This document shows positions 1 to 9,017 of a DNA stretch of 64,000 bases, in pieces. This DNA comes from Polyangiaceae bacterium (GTDB lineage Bacteria > Myxococcota_A > Polyangia > Polyangiales > Polyangiaceae). The DNA lies in the NCBI GenBank assembly GCA_015075635.1, contig JABTUA010000001.1, positions 1,798,001 through 1,862,000 on the forward strand. The letters run 5' to 3'. Each line of letters starts with the position of its first letter. Positions within the stretch are counted from its first letter, which is position 1. The notes below the pieces were generated by a model that saw nothing but the letters and a program-made list of their open reading frames with translations, was not told the origin of the DNA and searched no databases. The position numbers and the translations under genes are program-made.

Positions 1-743
1 CGCAAGCGCGCCTGGTTCTTCATGCGGGCCTGTCCGTCGATCTCGACGATGCGCTGGAAGGCGTCGAGCAGCGGCGGACAGCGCCGGCGGTCCGGCGCCA
101 TCTCCAGACGATGGAAGTAGGCGTCCCCGGCGTGGAGCAGCCAGCCGCTCCGCGTGTGCACCGCGACGCCGGAGTGCCCGCGGGTGTGGCCGTGGAGCGG
201 GATGAGCAGGATCTCGGGGGGTAGGCCCGTGAGATCGCGCACGCAGTCGAAGCCGAACCAGGGCTCGCCCTTCGGACGGTACACGGCCCACTTGGGCTCG
301 TGGGCGAAGTGCGCCTTCACGTAGCGCGTGCGCTCGAGCCGCGTGCGCGGGTGCAGCGTCGCGTCGCGCTCGTCGGCGTGGACGTGCACGGTGGCCTTGG
401 GGAAGTCCGGGAGGCCGCCGGCGTGATCCAGATCGCAGTGTGTCAGGACGATGTGGCGCACGTCGTCCCTGCTGAAGCCCAGTCGCTCGACCTGGGAGAG
501 CGCCGTCTCGGCGGGGTCGCGCCCGGGGCGGGCGAAAAGCAAGAAATGCCGCCCCACGGTTCGCTCCGGGCTCGAGACGTCCGCCGTGCCGAGGCCCGAG
601 TCCACCAGGACCAGGCCCTCGGAGGTCTCGATCAGCAAGCAGTGGCAGATGAGCTTCGCCTGCGTGCGAAGCGACCCGGTGCCGGACAGCAGGCGCCCGC
701 CGTGCGGGCACATCGTGGCGCAGTTCAGGTGGTGGACTTTCAT
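1..743 (-). CDS. MBL-fold metallo-hydrolase (3' end outside window)
   Basis: Reads leftward off the window edge, so the C-terminus is missing; about 247 residues are visible. The ATG start opens directly with MKVHHLNC. The metal-binding motif is T101-H-C-D-L-D-H107 followed by AGG, i.e. HxDxDH with Asp in place of the usual second His, a known variant in lactonase-like and glyoxalase-II-like members. A later GHTRGHSG stretch supplies a further metal His. By family it should be a cytosolic di-metal hydrolase; the substrate cannot be told from sequence. It is divergent from the next gene, with about 130 bp between them. Confidence 0.85.
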   Translation of the reverse strand, partial: MKVHHLNCATMCPHGGRLLSGTGSLRTQAKLICHCLLIETSEGLVLVDSGLGTADVSSPERTVGRHFLLFARPGRDPAETALSQVERLGFSRDDVRHIVLTHCDLDHAGGLPDFPKATVHVHADERDATLHPRTRLERTRYVKAHFAHEPKWAVYRPKGEPWFGFDCVRDLTGLPPEILLIPLHGHTRGHSGVAVHTRSGWLLHAGDAYFHRLEMAPDRRRCPPLLDAFQRIVEIDGQARMKNQARL

Positions 744-874
744 GCCGGCCGGGAGAGTAGACGAAATGCCGACGTCGGGCGCACGCCGGTGGGGCCGGGG
801 GCCCGGCGAGCCGCGGGGGTGCCTCCACCGAAACCCTTCGCCCCCGCGCTCCGGCGCGGTAAGCTGACCGGCCG

Positions 875-1984
875 ATGTCCAACCCCACGGAAATCCCGCT
901 CGAATCCATCCGCACGGATGGCTGGTTCGAGCGCATCGGGGAGAGCATCGGCAGCTTCCAGGCGCTCTGCGACATCATCGGCGCGCGCTTCTTCGCCTTC
1001 GCGATGATCACCGGGGCGCGCATCACTGCGCTCACCGTCGATCGCCGAAACCCCGACAACACGCTGGTGGACTTCGTGGTCGGCGCGCCGGACGCGGAGG
1101 TGACCGACGCTGACACGCAGCGGCTCACGCTGGCGGACTTTCGCCGGCGCCTGGTGGCCGCGCTGGTCACCGAGGAGCCCATCGCGGCGCCGCCGGCCCG
1201 CCCGACGGACACCGAGGCGGTGCAGCTGCACATCGGCGTGCGCTACCTCCTGCTCGCCCCCCTGTACGGCTACAGCCTGACCAAGCTCACGGTCGTCGGG
1301 CGCGACTCCCACCTGGATCTCCTGCACGACGGTGTCGAGGAGCGCTATGACCTCGCGGAGCTCCGCGCGCGCATTCGCACCCACGTGCGCGAAGAGCTCG
1401 ATCGAGTGCAGCGCGGCGGGCGCAGCGCCATCGATCTCGCGCGCATCGGCGAGGCCGAGGCCGCGGAGAACCGCGGCGAGCCGCTGCGGGTGATCGAGCT
1501 CCTGGGCGCCTGGCCCGCGCCGCTCGCCATCTTCCTCCGCACGCCCGAAGGCCAGCTCCTGGCGCCGGACACCCGGGCGCTCATCGCCCGGGGGCTCGGC
1601 TACCTGGGCTCGGCTTGCATCGCCTTGGCAGAGGTGCAGAAGGGCGAGGAGATCCTCCGGTTGGCCGTGCAGTACGCCGGCGACGGCCCGGCCGCCCCCG
1701 AGATCTACGCCCGCCTCGGCGAGTCGATGGTGCGCAGCGACCGCCACGGCGAGGCCATCGGTCCGCTCCGGCGGGCGATGAACCTCGGGGCCGACGGCGC
1801 CCGGGTCTGGCCGCTCCTGGCCCGGGCGCTGAGCGAGCGTGGGCGGTTTCTGGCCGCCTACGGCGCGGTCCTCGAGGCCAAGGCCTCCGGCGTGGACGGC
1901 GCGGCCCTCGAGCAGAGCGTAGAGCGGATCAAGCGTGGTCTGGGACCCGGCCTCGACGGCTGGCACGCGCTGGTCGGTCGCTGA
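875..1984 (+). CDS. Conserved hypothetical protein with TPR-like C-terminus
   Basis: 369 residues, no signal peptide or membrane segment. The N-terminal part (about 1-150) is mixed alpha/beta and not recognised. From about residue 170 it turns into alanine-rich helical pairs, for example around EIYARLGESMVRSDRHGEAI, that resemble tetratricopeptide repeats and suggest protein binding. A TAAGCT hexamer ends 9 bp before the ATG, which fits a nearly leaderless transcript. It lies upstream of the nuo genes but is separated from them by 119 bp, so membership of that operon is doubtful. Function unknown. Confidence 0.75.
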   Translation: MSNPTEIPLESIRTDGWFERIGESIGSFQALCDIIGARFFAFAMITGARITALTVDRRNPDNTLVDFVVGAPDAEVTDADTQRLTLADFRRRLVAALVTEEPIAAPPARPTDTEAVQLHIGVRYLLLAPLYGYSLTKLTVVGRDSHLDLLHDGVEERYDLAELRARIRTHVREELDRVQRGGRSAIDLARIGEAEAAENRGEPLRVIELLGAWPAPLAIFLRTPEGQLLAPDTRALIARGLGYLGSACIALAEVQKGEEILRLAVQYAGDGPAAPEIYARLGESMVRSDRHGEAIGPLRRAMNLGADGARVWPLLARALSERGRFLAAYGAVLEAKASGVDGAALEQSVERIKRGLGPGLDGWHALVGR

Positions 1985-2103
1985 GAGCGTTTTCTCGGGT
2001 TTTTGCCGGGGCTCGTGGGGCTAGGCTTGGCCCCGCTGGCTGTGGTACACGCTCCGAGCGTTCACGCGGAATTTCCGCGGGTTACGTGTCGCCGGATGAA
2101 AAG

Positions 2104-2463
2104 ATGACCGAGCTTTATCTGCCGATGTTCATCATGTTCGCCATCGCCGCGGGGATCTGCGCGGTGATGTTCTTGGGCGGCCAGTACCTGGGCCCCAAGA
2201 ACCCCACGCCGGAGAAGCGCTTGCCCTTCGAGTGCGGCAACGACACCGCCGGCGCCCGCGGCGTCAAGCTGAGCGTGAAGTTCTACCTGACCGCCATCCT
2301 GTTCGTCGTCTTCGACATCGAAGCGGTCTTCATCTACCCGTGGGCTGCCCTGTTCAAGGGCCTGGGCTGGAGCGGGTTCATGACCATGCTGGTCTTCATC
2401 GTCGCGCTCCTGGTGGCGCTGGCCTACTGCTGGAAGAAGGGAGCGCTGGAATGGGAGAGCTGA
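2104..2463 (+). CDS. nuoA: NADH-quinone oxidoreductase subunit A
   Basis: 119 residues with three hydrophobic segments, the usual NuoA size and topology. The conserved loop with KRLPFECGNDTAGARG, containing the family Glu-Cys-Gly, follows the first helix, and the FDIEAVF motif sits in the second. NuoA is a small membrane subunit of respiratory complex I next to the quinone site. ATG chosen because MTELYLP begins just before the first helix; an in-frame GTG seven codons upstream is possible. It overlaps nuoB by 13 bp and heads the nuoABCDGHI cluster. A TAGGCT hexamer 76 bp upstream may be the promoter -10. Confidence 0.97.
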   Translation: MTELYLPMFIMFAIAAGICAVMFLGGQYLGPKNPTPEKRLPFECGNDTAGARGVKLSVKFYLTAILFVVFDIEAVFIYPWAALFKGLGWSGFMTMLVFIVALLVALAYCWKKGALEWES

Positions 2464-3032
2464 AGCAGCCCACGACCCAAGAGATCCTGGAGACCGGTTC
2501 AGGACAAGGGTTCGCCACGACCAAGTTCGAGGACCTCTTGGCGTGGGCCCAGAAGTACTCGCTCTTCATGTACCCGTTCGTGACGGCCTGCTGCGGCATG
2601 GAGTTCATGGCCGTGTCGAGCCCGCGCTACGACCACTCTCGTTTCGGCGCCGAGGCCCCGCGCTTCTCGCCCCGGCAGAGCGATCTGCTCTGGGTGGTCG
2701 GCACCATCGTGCAGCGGCAGGCGCCGATCCTGAAGCGCATCTACGAGCAAATGGCCGAGCCCAAGTGGGTCCTGGCCTTCGGCACCTGCGCCTCCGTCGG
2801 CGGTTTCTACGACAATTACGCCTGCGTCGCCGGTATCGACAAGATCATCCCCTGCGACGTCTACATCCCCGGCTGCCCCCCCCGCCCGGAGGCGGTGCTC
2901 GACGGCCTGATGCTGCTCCAGGACAAGATCCAGTCGGGCGACCGCCGTCCCGGCATCGTGAAGCCCCGCTTCGACCCGGTGACGCGACCCGACATGGGCG
3001 TCGTGCAGATCCGGCGCTCGAAGCATGGATGA
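2451..3032 (+). CDS. nuoB: NADH-quinone oxidoreductase subunit B (N2 cluster)
   Basis: 193 residues. It carries the four cysteines that bind the terminal N2 [4Fe-4S] cluster of complex I: the tandem pair C47-C48 in TACCGMEF, C113 in GTCASVGG and C142 in GCPPRPE. N2 passes electrons to quinone at the interface with NuoD and NuoH. The ATG lies inside the end of nuoA, so the two are translationally coupled. Length and motifs are complete and nothing is unusual. Confidence 0.98.
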   Translation: MGELKQPTTQEILETGSGQGFATTKFEDLLAWAQKYSLFMYPFVTACCGMEFMAVSSPRYDHSRFGAEAPRFSPRQSDLLWVVGTIVQRQAPILKRIYEQMAEPKWVLAFGTCASVGGFYDNYACVAGIDKIIPCDVYIPGCPPRPEAVLDGLMLLQDKIQSGDRRPGIVKPRFDPVTRPDMGVVQIRRSKHG

Positions 3033-3089
3033 ATTCGAGATTGCTGCGTGGTCCGGCCCGGCCGCGGCCACGCCTTCGAGGACCCTTCG

Positions 3090-3662
3090 ATGGCCAAAGC
3101 CCTGCTCCAACTGATCAAGCTCGAGCTGCCCGACGCGGTGCTCGAGACCCACTCGCAACACGGGGACGACACCGTCGTGGTCGAGCCCTCGCGCTGGAAG
3201 GAGGTGGCGCGCTTCGCCCGGGACCAGCTCGCGATGGAGATGCTGGTCGACCTGACCTGCGTCGACTTCCTGCACCGCGAGCCGCGCTTCGACGTGGTCG
3301 CGCACCTGCACTCGCTGTCGAAGGGCCAGCGCTTGCGGCTCAAGGCCCGGGTCGGCGACGCTGACGCCGAAGGCGCCGAGATCGACTCCTTGACGGAGCT
3401 CTGGGCCTCGGCCAACTGGGCCGAGCGGGAGGCCTGGGACATGTTCGGTGTGGTCTTCAAGGGCCATCCGGACCTGCGCCGTATGCTGACCTACCCGGAG
3501 TTCCAGGGACACGCGCTGCGCAAGGACTACCCGGCGGAGCGCATCCAGCCGCTGGTCCCGTACCGCGAGGTCGACAACATCGACAAGCTCCCGCCGTTCG
3601 ACGAGCACGAGGGCATGAGCTTCGGTCGCCAGACCCACGCCTTCTCGCGGGGGGAGGACTGA
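3090..3662 (+). CDS. nuoC: NADH-quinone oxidoreductase subunit C
   Basis: 190 residues, the 30-kDa peripheral-arm subunit. Recognised by the signature around WAEREAWDMFGVVFKGHPDL and the downstream RRMLTYPEFQGHALRKDYP. The ATG is preferred over an in-frame GTG 42 bp upstream because a GAGGA ribosome-binding site lies 7 bp before it and the protein starts directly with the domain (MAKALLQL). The 57 bp gap after nuoB is the largest before nuoD. NuoC packs on NuoD and NuoB; here it is separate from NuoD, unlike the fused enterobacterial NuoCD. Confidence 0.96.
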   Translation: MAKALLQLIKLELPDAVLETHSQHGDDTVVVEPSRWKEVARFARDQLAMEMLVDLTCVDFLHREPRFDVVAHLHSLSKGQRLRLKARVGDADAEGAEIDSLTELWASANWAEREAWDMFGVVFKGHPDLRRMLTYPEFQGHALRKDYPAERIQPLVPYREVDNIDKLPPFDEHEGMSFGRQTHAFSRGED

Positions 3663-3663
3663 G

Positions 3664-4878
3664 ATGGAGCCCCTGGACCGAGATCTCGACGAGACCGAGC
3701 TCGAGCTCGCCGCCGAGCCCATGCTGATCAACGTCGGGCCTTCGCATCCGGCCATGCACGGCACCGTGCGCGTGGTGATGGAGCTCTCCGGCGAGGTCAT
3801 CGAGCGCTGCGACGTGCAAGTCGGCTACCTGCACCGCGGCTTCGAGAAGATGTGCGAACGCGGCACCTGGACCCAGGTGTACCCGTACGTGGACCGCTGC
3901 AACTACGTCTCGCCGATGCTGAACAACGTCGGCTTCTCGCTGGCCTGCGAGAAGATGCTGGGCATCGAGGTGCCGGAGCGCTGCCAGTGGTACCGAATGA
4001 TCCTGGGTGAGCTCGCCCGCATCTCCGATCACCTGACCTGCGACGGCGCCATGGCGATGGAGCTCGGCGCGTTCACCCCCTTCCTCTGGATGGTCAAGGC
4101 CCGGGAGATGATCTGGGACATCATGGAGGAGGAGACGGGAGCGCGGCTGACCCACAGCTTCGGCCGGGTGGGCGGCATGGCGCACCCACCGACGCCGGGC
4201 TTCAAGGAGCACGTCCGGCCGGTCGTCGACCACATCCGCCACGTCATGGACGAGGTGAAGCGCCTGCTGCTCGGCAACCGCATCTTCCTCGACCGGCTGG
4301 AGAACGTCGGAGTGATCAGCGCGACGGACGCCCTCTCGCTCGGCTGGACCGGCCCCACGCTGCGCGGCAGCGGCGTGCCCTACGACGTGCGCAAGTCCTA
4401 CCCGTACATGAAATACGGCGAGGTCGAGTTCGACGTGCCCATCGGCTCCGCGGGCGACTGCTTCGACCGCTTCATGGTGCGCATCGACGAGATGGAGCAG
4501 AGCGCGCGCATCATCGACCAGTGCCTCGAGCGCTTGGCCGACGACGGCCCGGTGAACGTGGACGACCCGCGGGTGGTGCTGCCGCCCAAGGACGAGGTCT
4601 ACACCACCATCGAGGGCACCATCCGGCACTTCAAGATCGTGATGGAGGGCCTGAAGATCCCGGCCGGCGAGGTCTACAGCTACACCGAGGGCGGCAACGG
4701 TGAGCTCGGCTTCTACCTGGTGAGCGACGGCAGCGGCACGCCTTGGCGCGTGCGCATCCGTCCGCCCTGCTTCTACGCGACCGGTGGCCTGGAGAAGCTC
4801 ATCACCGGTCAGATGGTCGCGGACGTCGTGCCGTGCTTCGGCAGTCTGAACATGATCGGCGGGGAGTGCGACAGGTAG
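3664..4878 (+). CDS. nuoD: NADH-quinone oxidoreductase subunit D
   Basis: 404 residues, the 49-kDa subunit related to the [NiFe]-hydrogenase large subunit. The N-terminal NVGPSHPAMHGTVR motif that lines the quinone pocket is intact, as are GYLHRGFEK and the C-terminal PCFGSLNMIGGECDR (family end D-x-D/E-R). It starts one base after the nuoC stop, so the genes are coupled. The quinone-site His and Tyr regions appear conserved. A standard full-length subunit. Confidence 0.98.
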   Translation: MEPLDRDLDETELELAAEPMLINVGPSHPAMHGTVRVVMELSGEVIERCDVQVGYLHRGFEKMCERGTWTQVYPYVDRCNYVSPMLNNVGFSLACEKMLGIEVPERCQWYRMILGELARISDHLTCDGAMAMELGAFTPFLWMVKAREMIWDIMEEETGARLTHSFGRVGGMAHPPTPGFKEHVRPVVDHIRHVMDEVKRLLLGNRIFLDRLENVGVISATDALSLGWTGPTLRGSGVPYDVRKSYPYMKYGEVEFDVPIGSAGDCFDRFMVRIDEMEQSARIIDQCLERLADDGPVNVDDPRVVLPPKDEVYTTIEGTIRHFKIVMEGLKIPAGEVYSYTEGGNGELGFYLVSDGSGTPWRVRIRPPCFYATGGLEKLITGQMVADVVPCFGSLNMIGGECDR

Positions 4879-4881
4879 CGC

Positions 4882-6480
4882 ATGGCCACATTCAAGCTAG
4901 ACGGACAGGAAATCCCCTTCGAGCCCGGGGAGACCATCATCGCCGCGGCGCGCCGCGCCGGCGTGGACATCCCCCACTACTGCTGGCACCCGGGCCTCTC
5001 GGTGGCCGCCAACTGCCGCATGTGCCTGGTGGAGCTCTTGCCGCCGCCCGGCAGGCCCGCGCTGATGCTCGACGTCTTGGAGTGGGACGCTGAAAAGCAG
5101 GACTACGTCCCGGCGAAGAAGCCGAAGCTCGTGCCCTCGTGCCAGCAGGCGGCCGGCGCCGGCATGGAGGTGCTGAGCTCGTCCAGCGAGCACGTGGCGC
5201 GGGCGCGGAGCGCGGTGCAGGAGCTCTTGCTGCTCAATCACCCGGTGGACTGCCCGATCTGCGACCAGGCCGGGGAGTGCCGGCTTCAGGACTACTGGCT
5301 CGAGCACCAGGGCACCAAGAAGCGCATGAGCGACGAGATCGTGCACAAGCCCAAGGGCGTCGTGTTCGGTCCGACCATCGTCTACGACGCCGAGCGCTGC
5401 ATCGTGTGCACGCGTTGCGTGCGCTTCTGCGAGGAGGTCGCCAAGGACCCGGTGCTCGAGAAGCGCGAGCGCGGCAACCTGAGCGAGATCGTGCTGGCCC
5501 CGGGCCGCGAGCTCGATCACGGCTACACGCTGATGACCGAGTACGTCTGCCCCGTGGGCGCGCTCACCGCCCGGGATTTCCGCTTCAAGGCCCGGGTCTG
5601 GTTCCTGCGCAGCGCGCAGACGGTGTGCACGGGCTGCGCCACCGGTTGCAACTCCTTCACCGACTACGATCCGCGCGACCAGACCGTGTACCGCTACCGG
5701 CCGCGGGAGAACCTGGCGGTGAACCAGCACTGGATGTGCGACGAGGGCATGCTCGATTACCGCCGCATCCACGAGAGCCGCGTGCTCGCGGCGCGCGTGC
5801 GCGGCAAGAAGAGCGAGCTCGGCGACGCCCTCGAGAAGGCGGCGGCGGTCCTGACCGGCGTGGATCCGGATCGGCTGGCGGTGGTGCTCTCCGCCCAGCA
5901 CTCGAACGAGGACAACTTCGCGCTCCTGCGCCTGGGTCGCGACTACCTCGGCACCGGTCACCTCTACGTCAGCGGCCGAGCCGTGGGCCTGGGCGACGCG
6001 GTGCTGAAGCACGCGGACAAGAACCCGAACACGGCCGGCGTCACCGCCCTGTGTACCAGCACGCCGCCGAAGTCCTTCTCCGAGCTGGCCCGTGACATCC
6101 ACGACGGACGCATCACCCACGTGCTCGCGCTGGGCTCGTACTCGTCCGACGCGGAGAAGACCGACGCGCTCGGCAGGCTCCAGGGGCTGGTCACCTTCGC
6201 GACCCACGAGGGACCCCTCGCCAAGTACGCCACGGCGGTCCTGCCGGCGTCGAGCTGGGCCGAGTGCGACGGCACCTTCGTCAACGCGAAGGGCTTGGCG
6301 CAGGAGAGTGAGAAGGTCATCACGCCGCGCGGCGAGAGCCTGCCGGCCTGGAAGCTCACCGCGCTGCTCGCCAAGGCGCTGGGCTTGCCCATGGCCTGGA
6401 CCAAGCTCGCCGAGGTGAGGCGAGCCATGGCGCCGGAGGCAGGCGCGACGGTGGCAGAGGCGACGGGAGCAGAAGCATGA
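4882..6480 (+). CDS. nuoG: NADH-quinone oxidoreductase subunit G (short form)
   Basis: 532 residues. Visible iron-sulfur ligands: [2Fe-2S] N1b at C34, C45, C48, C87; N5 at H120, C124, C127, C133; N4 at C173, C176, C179 and C223, with C183 just after; and an N7-type set C249, C252, C256, C286, a cluster present in only some lineages. The remaining about 240 residues are a reduced molybdopterin-oxidoreductase-like region, so the protein is much shorter than the roughly 780-910 residues of Thermus or E. coli NuoG. It begins three bases after nuoD and its stop overlaps the nuoH start. No nuoE or nuoF precedes it here, so the NADH-binding module must come from elsewhere or be absent. Confidence 0.95.
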   Translation: MATFKLDGQEIPFEPGETIIAAARRAGVDIPHYCWHPGLSVAANCRMCLVELLPPPGRPALMLDVLEWDAEKQDYVPAKKPKLVPSCQQAAGAGMEVLSSSSEHVARARSAVQELLLLNHPVDCPICDQAGECRLQDYWLEHQGTKKRMSDEIVHKPKGVVFGPTIVYDAERCIVCTRCVRFCEEVAKDPVLEKRERGNLSEIVLAPGRELDHGYTLMTEYVCPVGALTARDFRFKARVWFLRSAQTVCTGCATGCNSFTDYDPRDQTVYRYRPRENLAVNQHWMCDEGMLDYRRIHESRVLAARVRGKKSELGDALEKAAAVLTGVDPDRLAVVLSAQHSNEDNFALLRLGRDYLGTGHLYVSGRAVGLGDAVLKHADKNPNTAGVTALCTSTPPKSFSELARDIHDGRITHVLALGSYSSDAEKTDALGRLQGLVTFATHEGPLAKYATAVLPASSWAECDGTFVNAKGLAQESEKVITPRGESLPAWKLTALLAKALGLPMAWTKLAEVRRAMAPEAGATVAEATGAEA

Positions 6481-8255
6481 GCTGGGAAGTCATCGCACTA
6501 GCCGCGGGCAAGGCCTTCTTCATGGTCATGTTCGGCATGAACGTGGCCGTGATCCTGACCTGGGCGGATCGCCGCCAGGGCGCCATGATCAACGACCGCG
6601 TCGGCCCGAACCGCGCCGTCGCCTGGCTGCCCAAGCGCCTGGCGCAAGCCATGGTGCTCGGCCCGGCGGTGCTGATCGCTGCGGCCGTCCTCGGCTACGT
6701 CTACACCCACAAGGTCGAAGGCGCCCCGCGCCTCGGACGCGCCTTGCTCTTCAGCCAGCTCGCCATCTTCGCGCTCTGGGCCGTGCTGCTCGCCATCGGC
6801 GGACGCGTCGCGCGCCGCGGCGTCAAGAACAGCTTCGACGCCTGGGTGAAGAGCATCGGCGATCCGCGCAACTTCCTCTGGCTGGGCCTGGCCGCCCACG
6901 CCGTCACCCTGGCCGTCGCCGCGCTGATGCGCGGCACCGATCTCGGGCGCAACCTGCGCGAGGTCGGCTACGGCGCCGGCCCCGCGGTGTTCGCCGCCGC
7001 GCTCGTCGGCGGCGCCGCCTACGCCGCCTGGTCCTTCGAGAAGGTGGAGCGGGTCGGCCTGCGCTTGTTCGGCCTGCTGCACCCCGCGGCGGACGGCCTG
7101 AAGACCATCTGGAAGGAGGACTTCATCCCGCCGAACGCCGACAAGTTCCTGCACGGCCTCGCGCCCATCGTCTCGTTCTTCCCGGCGCTGGTGGTGATGG
7201 CGGTGGTGCCGTTCGGTGACACCTTGTGCTTCGGCACCAAGAACGGCCAGCTCGACTTCTCCCAGCTCCAGCGCGTGGTCCCCCGGGAGGGCCTGTGCGC
7301 CGAGGGCGCGGTGCCGCTCCAGGTGCTCGACGTCAACGTGGGCATCCTCTACTTCTTCGCCGTCGCTGGCACCGGCATCGTCGGCGCGGCGCTCGCCGGC
7401 TGGGCCAGCGACAACAAGTTCAGCCTACTCGGCGGCGTGCGCGCCGCCAGCCAGATGGTCTCCTACGAGGTCACCCTGGGCCTGACCATCGTCGGCGCCC
7501 TGATGGTCTACGGCACGCTGCGCATCGACGAGATGGTGCGCTGGCAGACCCAGAACACCTGGGGCATCTTCGTCCAGCCGCTGGCCTTCGTGCTGTTCTT
7601 CACGGCCGCCGTGGCGGAGTCGAAGCGCATCCCGTTCGACCTGCCGGAAGGCGAGAGCGAGCTCGTCGCCGGGTACTTCACCGAGTATTCGGGCATGAAG
7701 TTCGCGATGTTCTTCTTCGCGGAGTACGTCGCCGTGGTCGCCTCCAGCGCGCTCCTGACCGTGCTCTTCCTGGGCGGGTGGCACCTGCCGTTCATCGACC
7801 GCTCCGGCCTCCACATCCAGATCGGCGACACGGTGCTGCTGCACCAGACGCTGTCGCACGTCGCCGTGATCGTGATCGGCGTCCTGGCCTTCATCGGCAA
7901 GGTGATCGCGCTCTCCTGGCTCCAGCTGATGATCCGCTGGACCCTGCCGCGCTTCCGTTACGACCAGCTGATGCGCCTCGGCTGGCGCAAGCTCTTGCCG
8001 GCGTCGCTCGTGAACATCCTGGTCACGGGCCTGGTCATGCTGCTCATCGCCGGCGCGAGCGGCAGCGTGCAGAACGGTCTGAAGGTCGCCGCGGACGTCA
8101 CCCAGCTGGTGGTCGCCGTCGGCGGCGTCTGCCTCGTCGTCTGGTTCGTGGTCTTCGTGACCAGCCCGGTGAAGAAGAAGCGCATCTTGGCCTCGACCGC
8201 CGCGCAGTTCGCGGCTCAGCTCGGGGGCACACGCACCGCTAGAATGGGAGCGTGA
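6477..8255 (+). CDS. nuoH: NADH-quinone oxidoreductase subunit H with large insertion
   Basis: 592 residues against about 325-350 for typical NuoH, the membrane subunit that builds the quinone tunnel. The family core is complete: ADRRQGAMINDRVGPNR (30-46), HPAADGLKTIWKEDF (about 202-216), NKFSLLGGVRAASQMVSYEV and PFDLPEGESELVAGYFTEYSGMKF region, and RWTLPRFRYDQLM near the end. Between the first two motifs, which are nearly adjacent in E. coli NuoH, lie about 155 extra residues with four predicted membrane helices (about 55-76, 90-109, 132-151, 166-185). A second, smaller extra loop of about 35 residues precedes DVNVGILYFF. The start overlaps the nuoG stop by 4 bp (ATGA). Confidence 0.96.
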   Translation: MSWEVIALAAGKAFFMVMFGMNVAVILTWADRRQGAMINDRVGPNRAVAWLPKRLAQAMVLGPAVLIAAAVLGYVYTHKVEGAPRLGRALLFSQLAIFALWAVLLAIGGRVARRGVKNSFDAWVKSIGDPRNFLWLGLAAHAVTLAVAALMRGTDLGRNLREVGYGAGPAVFAAALVGGAAYAAWSFEKVERVGLRLFGLLHPAADGLKTIWKEDFIPPNADKFLHGLAPIVSFFPALVVMAVVPFGDTLCFGTKNGQLDFSQLQRVVPREGLCAEGAVPLQVLDVNVGILYFFAVAGTGIVGAALAGWASDNKFSLLGGVRAASQMVSYEVTLGLTIVGALMVYGTLRIDEMVRWQTQNTWGIFVQPLAFVLFFTAAVAESKRIPFDLPEGESELVAGYFTEYSGMKFAMFFFAEYVAVVASSALLTVLFLGGWHLPFIDRSGLHIQIGDTVLLHQTLSHVAVIVIGVLAFIGKVIALSWLQLMIRWTLPRFRYDQLMRLGWRKLLPASLVNILVTGLVMLLIAGASGSVQNGLKVAADVTQLVVAVGGVCLVVWFVVFVTSPVKKKRILASTAAQFAAQLGGTRTARMGA

Positions 8256-8266
8256 GGGAGAAAGTC

Positions 8267-8926
8267 ATGCCGATTGTCAGCAACGCCCCCCTCGGACCCA
8301 AGAAGGTCGCCGGCAAGGCCATCCCGCGCCCGGACCGCAGCCTGCAAGTGCAGGCCTACGTGCCGGAGATCGCGAAGGGCCTCGCCATCACCATGAAGCA
8401 CTTCTTCGTCAACACGAAGGAGACGGCCCTCGGCCAGCGCAATGACCCGGTGCTGGAGTCCATCGACGACGGCATCAACTGCATCAGCTACCCGGAGCAG
8501 CGGCGGCCGTACCCGGCGCGCTTCCGCGGCCTGCACCGGCTCACGCACCGCGCCGACGGCTCGCCGCGCTGCGTGGCTTGCCTGTGCTGCTCGACAGCGT
8601 GCCCGGCGCAGTGCATCCACATCGAGGCCGGCGAGTACCCGGAGGGCGACCCGCGCCGCGGCTACGAGCGCTACCCCAAGAAGTTCGTCATCGACGAGCT
8701 GCGCTGCGTGTTCTGCGGCTTCTGCGTCGAGGCCTGCCCGTGCGACGCCATCCGCATGGACACCGGCATGCACGCGGCGCCCTACGACTCCCGGGATCAG
8801 TTCATCTTCGAGCGCGAGCGCCTGATGTCGTTCTCGGGCCGGGACGGCACGCAAGAGACGGCGAACCCGCGCAAAGAGGTGGGGGAGCCGGGGCACCCGG
8901 GGATTGATCGGGAGCGCGGGCACTAG
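8267..8926 (+). CDS. nuoI: NADH-quinone oxidoreductase subunit I (2x[4Fe-4S])
   Basis: 219 residues. Two ferredoxin-type motifs bind N6a and N6b: C102-x2-C-x2-C-x3-C112-P and C147-x2-C-x2-C-x3-C157-P. The ATG is chosen over a GTG 15 bp upstream because GAGGGAG sits 6 bp before it. The C-terminal 40 residues after the fold are polar and poorly conserved in character. It is the last nuo gene in this cluster; genes J to N do not follow, and a gene-free repeat region comes next. Confidence 0.97.
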   Translation: MPIVSNAPLGPKKVAGKAIPRPDRSLQVQAYVPEIAKGLAITMKHFFVNTKETALGQRNDPVLESIDDGINCISYPEQRRPYPARFRGLHRLTHRADGSPRCVACLCCSTACPAQCIHIEAGEYPEGDPRRGYERYPKKFVIDELRCVFCGFCVEACPCDAIRMDTGMHAAPYDSRDQFIFERERLMSFSGRDGTQETANPRKEVGEPGHPGIDRERGH

Positions 8927-9017
8927 AATTCGCTCCGCGGGCGCGTGCGGTGCCTGGCCACTCTTCCGTCCCGTTGAAACAGCCCGTGCCGGCCCGGGCC
9001 GGTATTCTCACTCTCCT

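Noticed and set aside
740..1966. 408-codon minus-strand frame opposite the TPR-like gene
   Set aside because: Composition is typical of a shadow frame (His/Arg/Ala-rich) and it overlaps both the MBL gene and a better plus-strand gene.
1983..2008. GAGA/TCTC mini-hairpin followed by TTTTT as a terminator before nuoA
   Set aside because: A stem of only four base pairs is too weak to count as a terminator.
8989..9002. CCGGCCCGGGCCGG palindrome as a terminator of nuoI
   Set aside because: No loop and no T-run follow; in such GC-rich DNA it may be chance.
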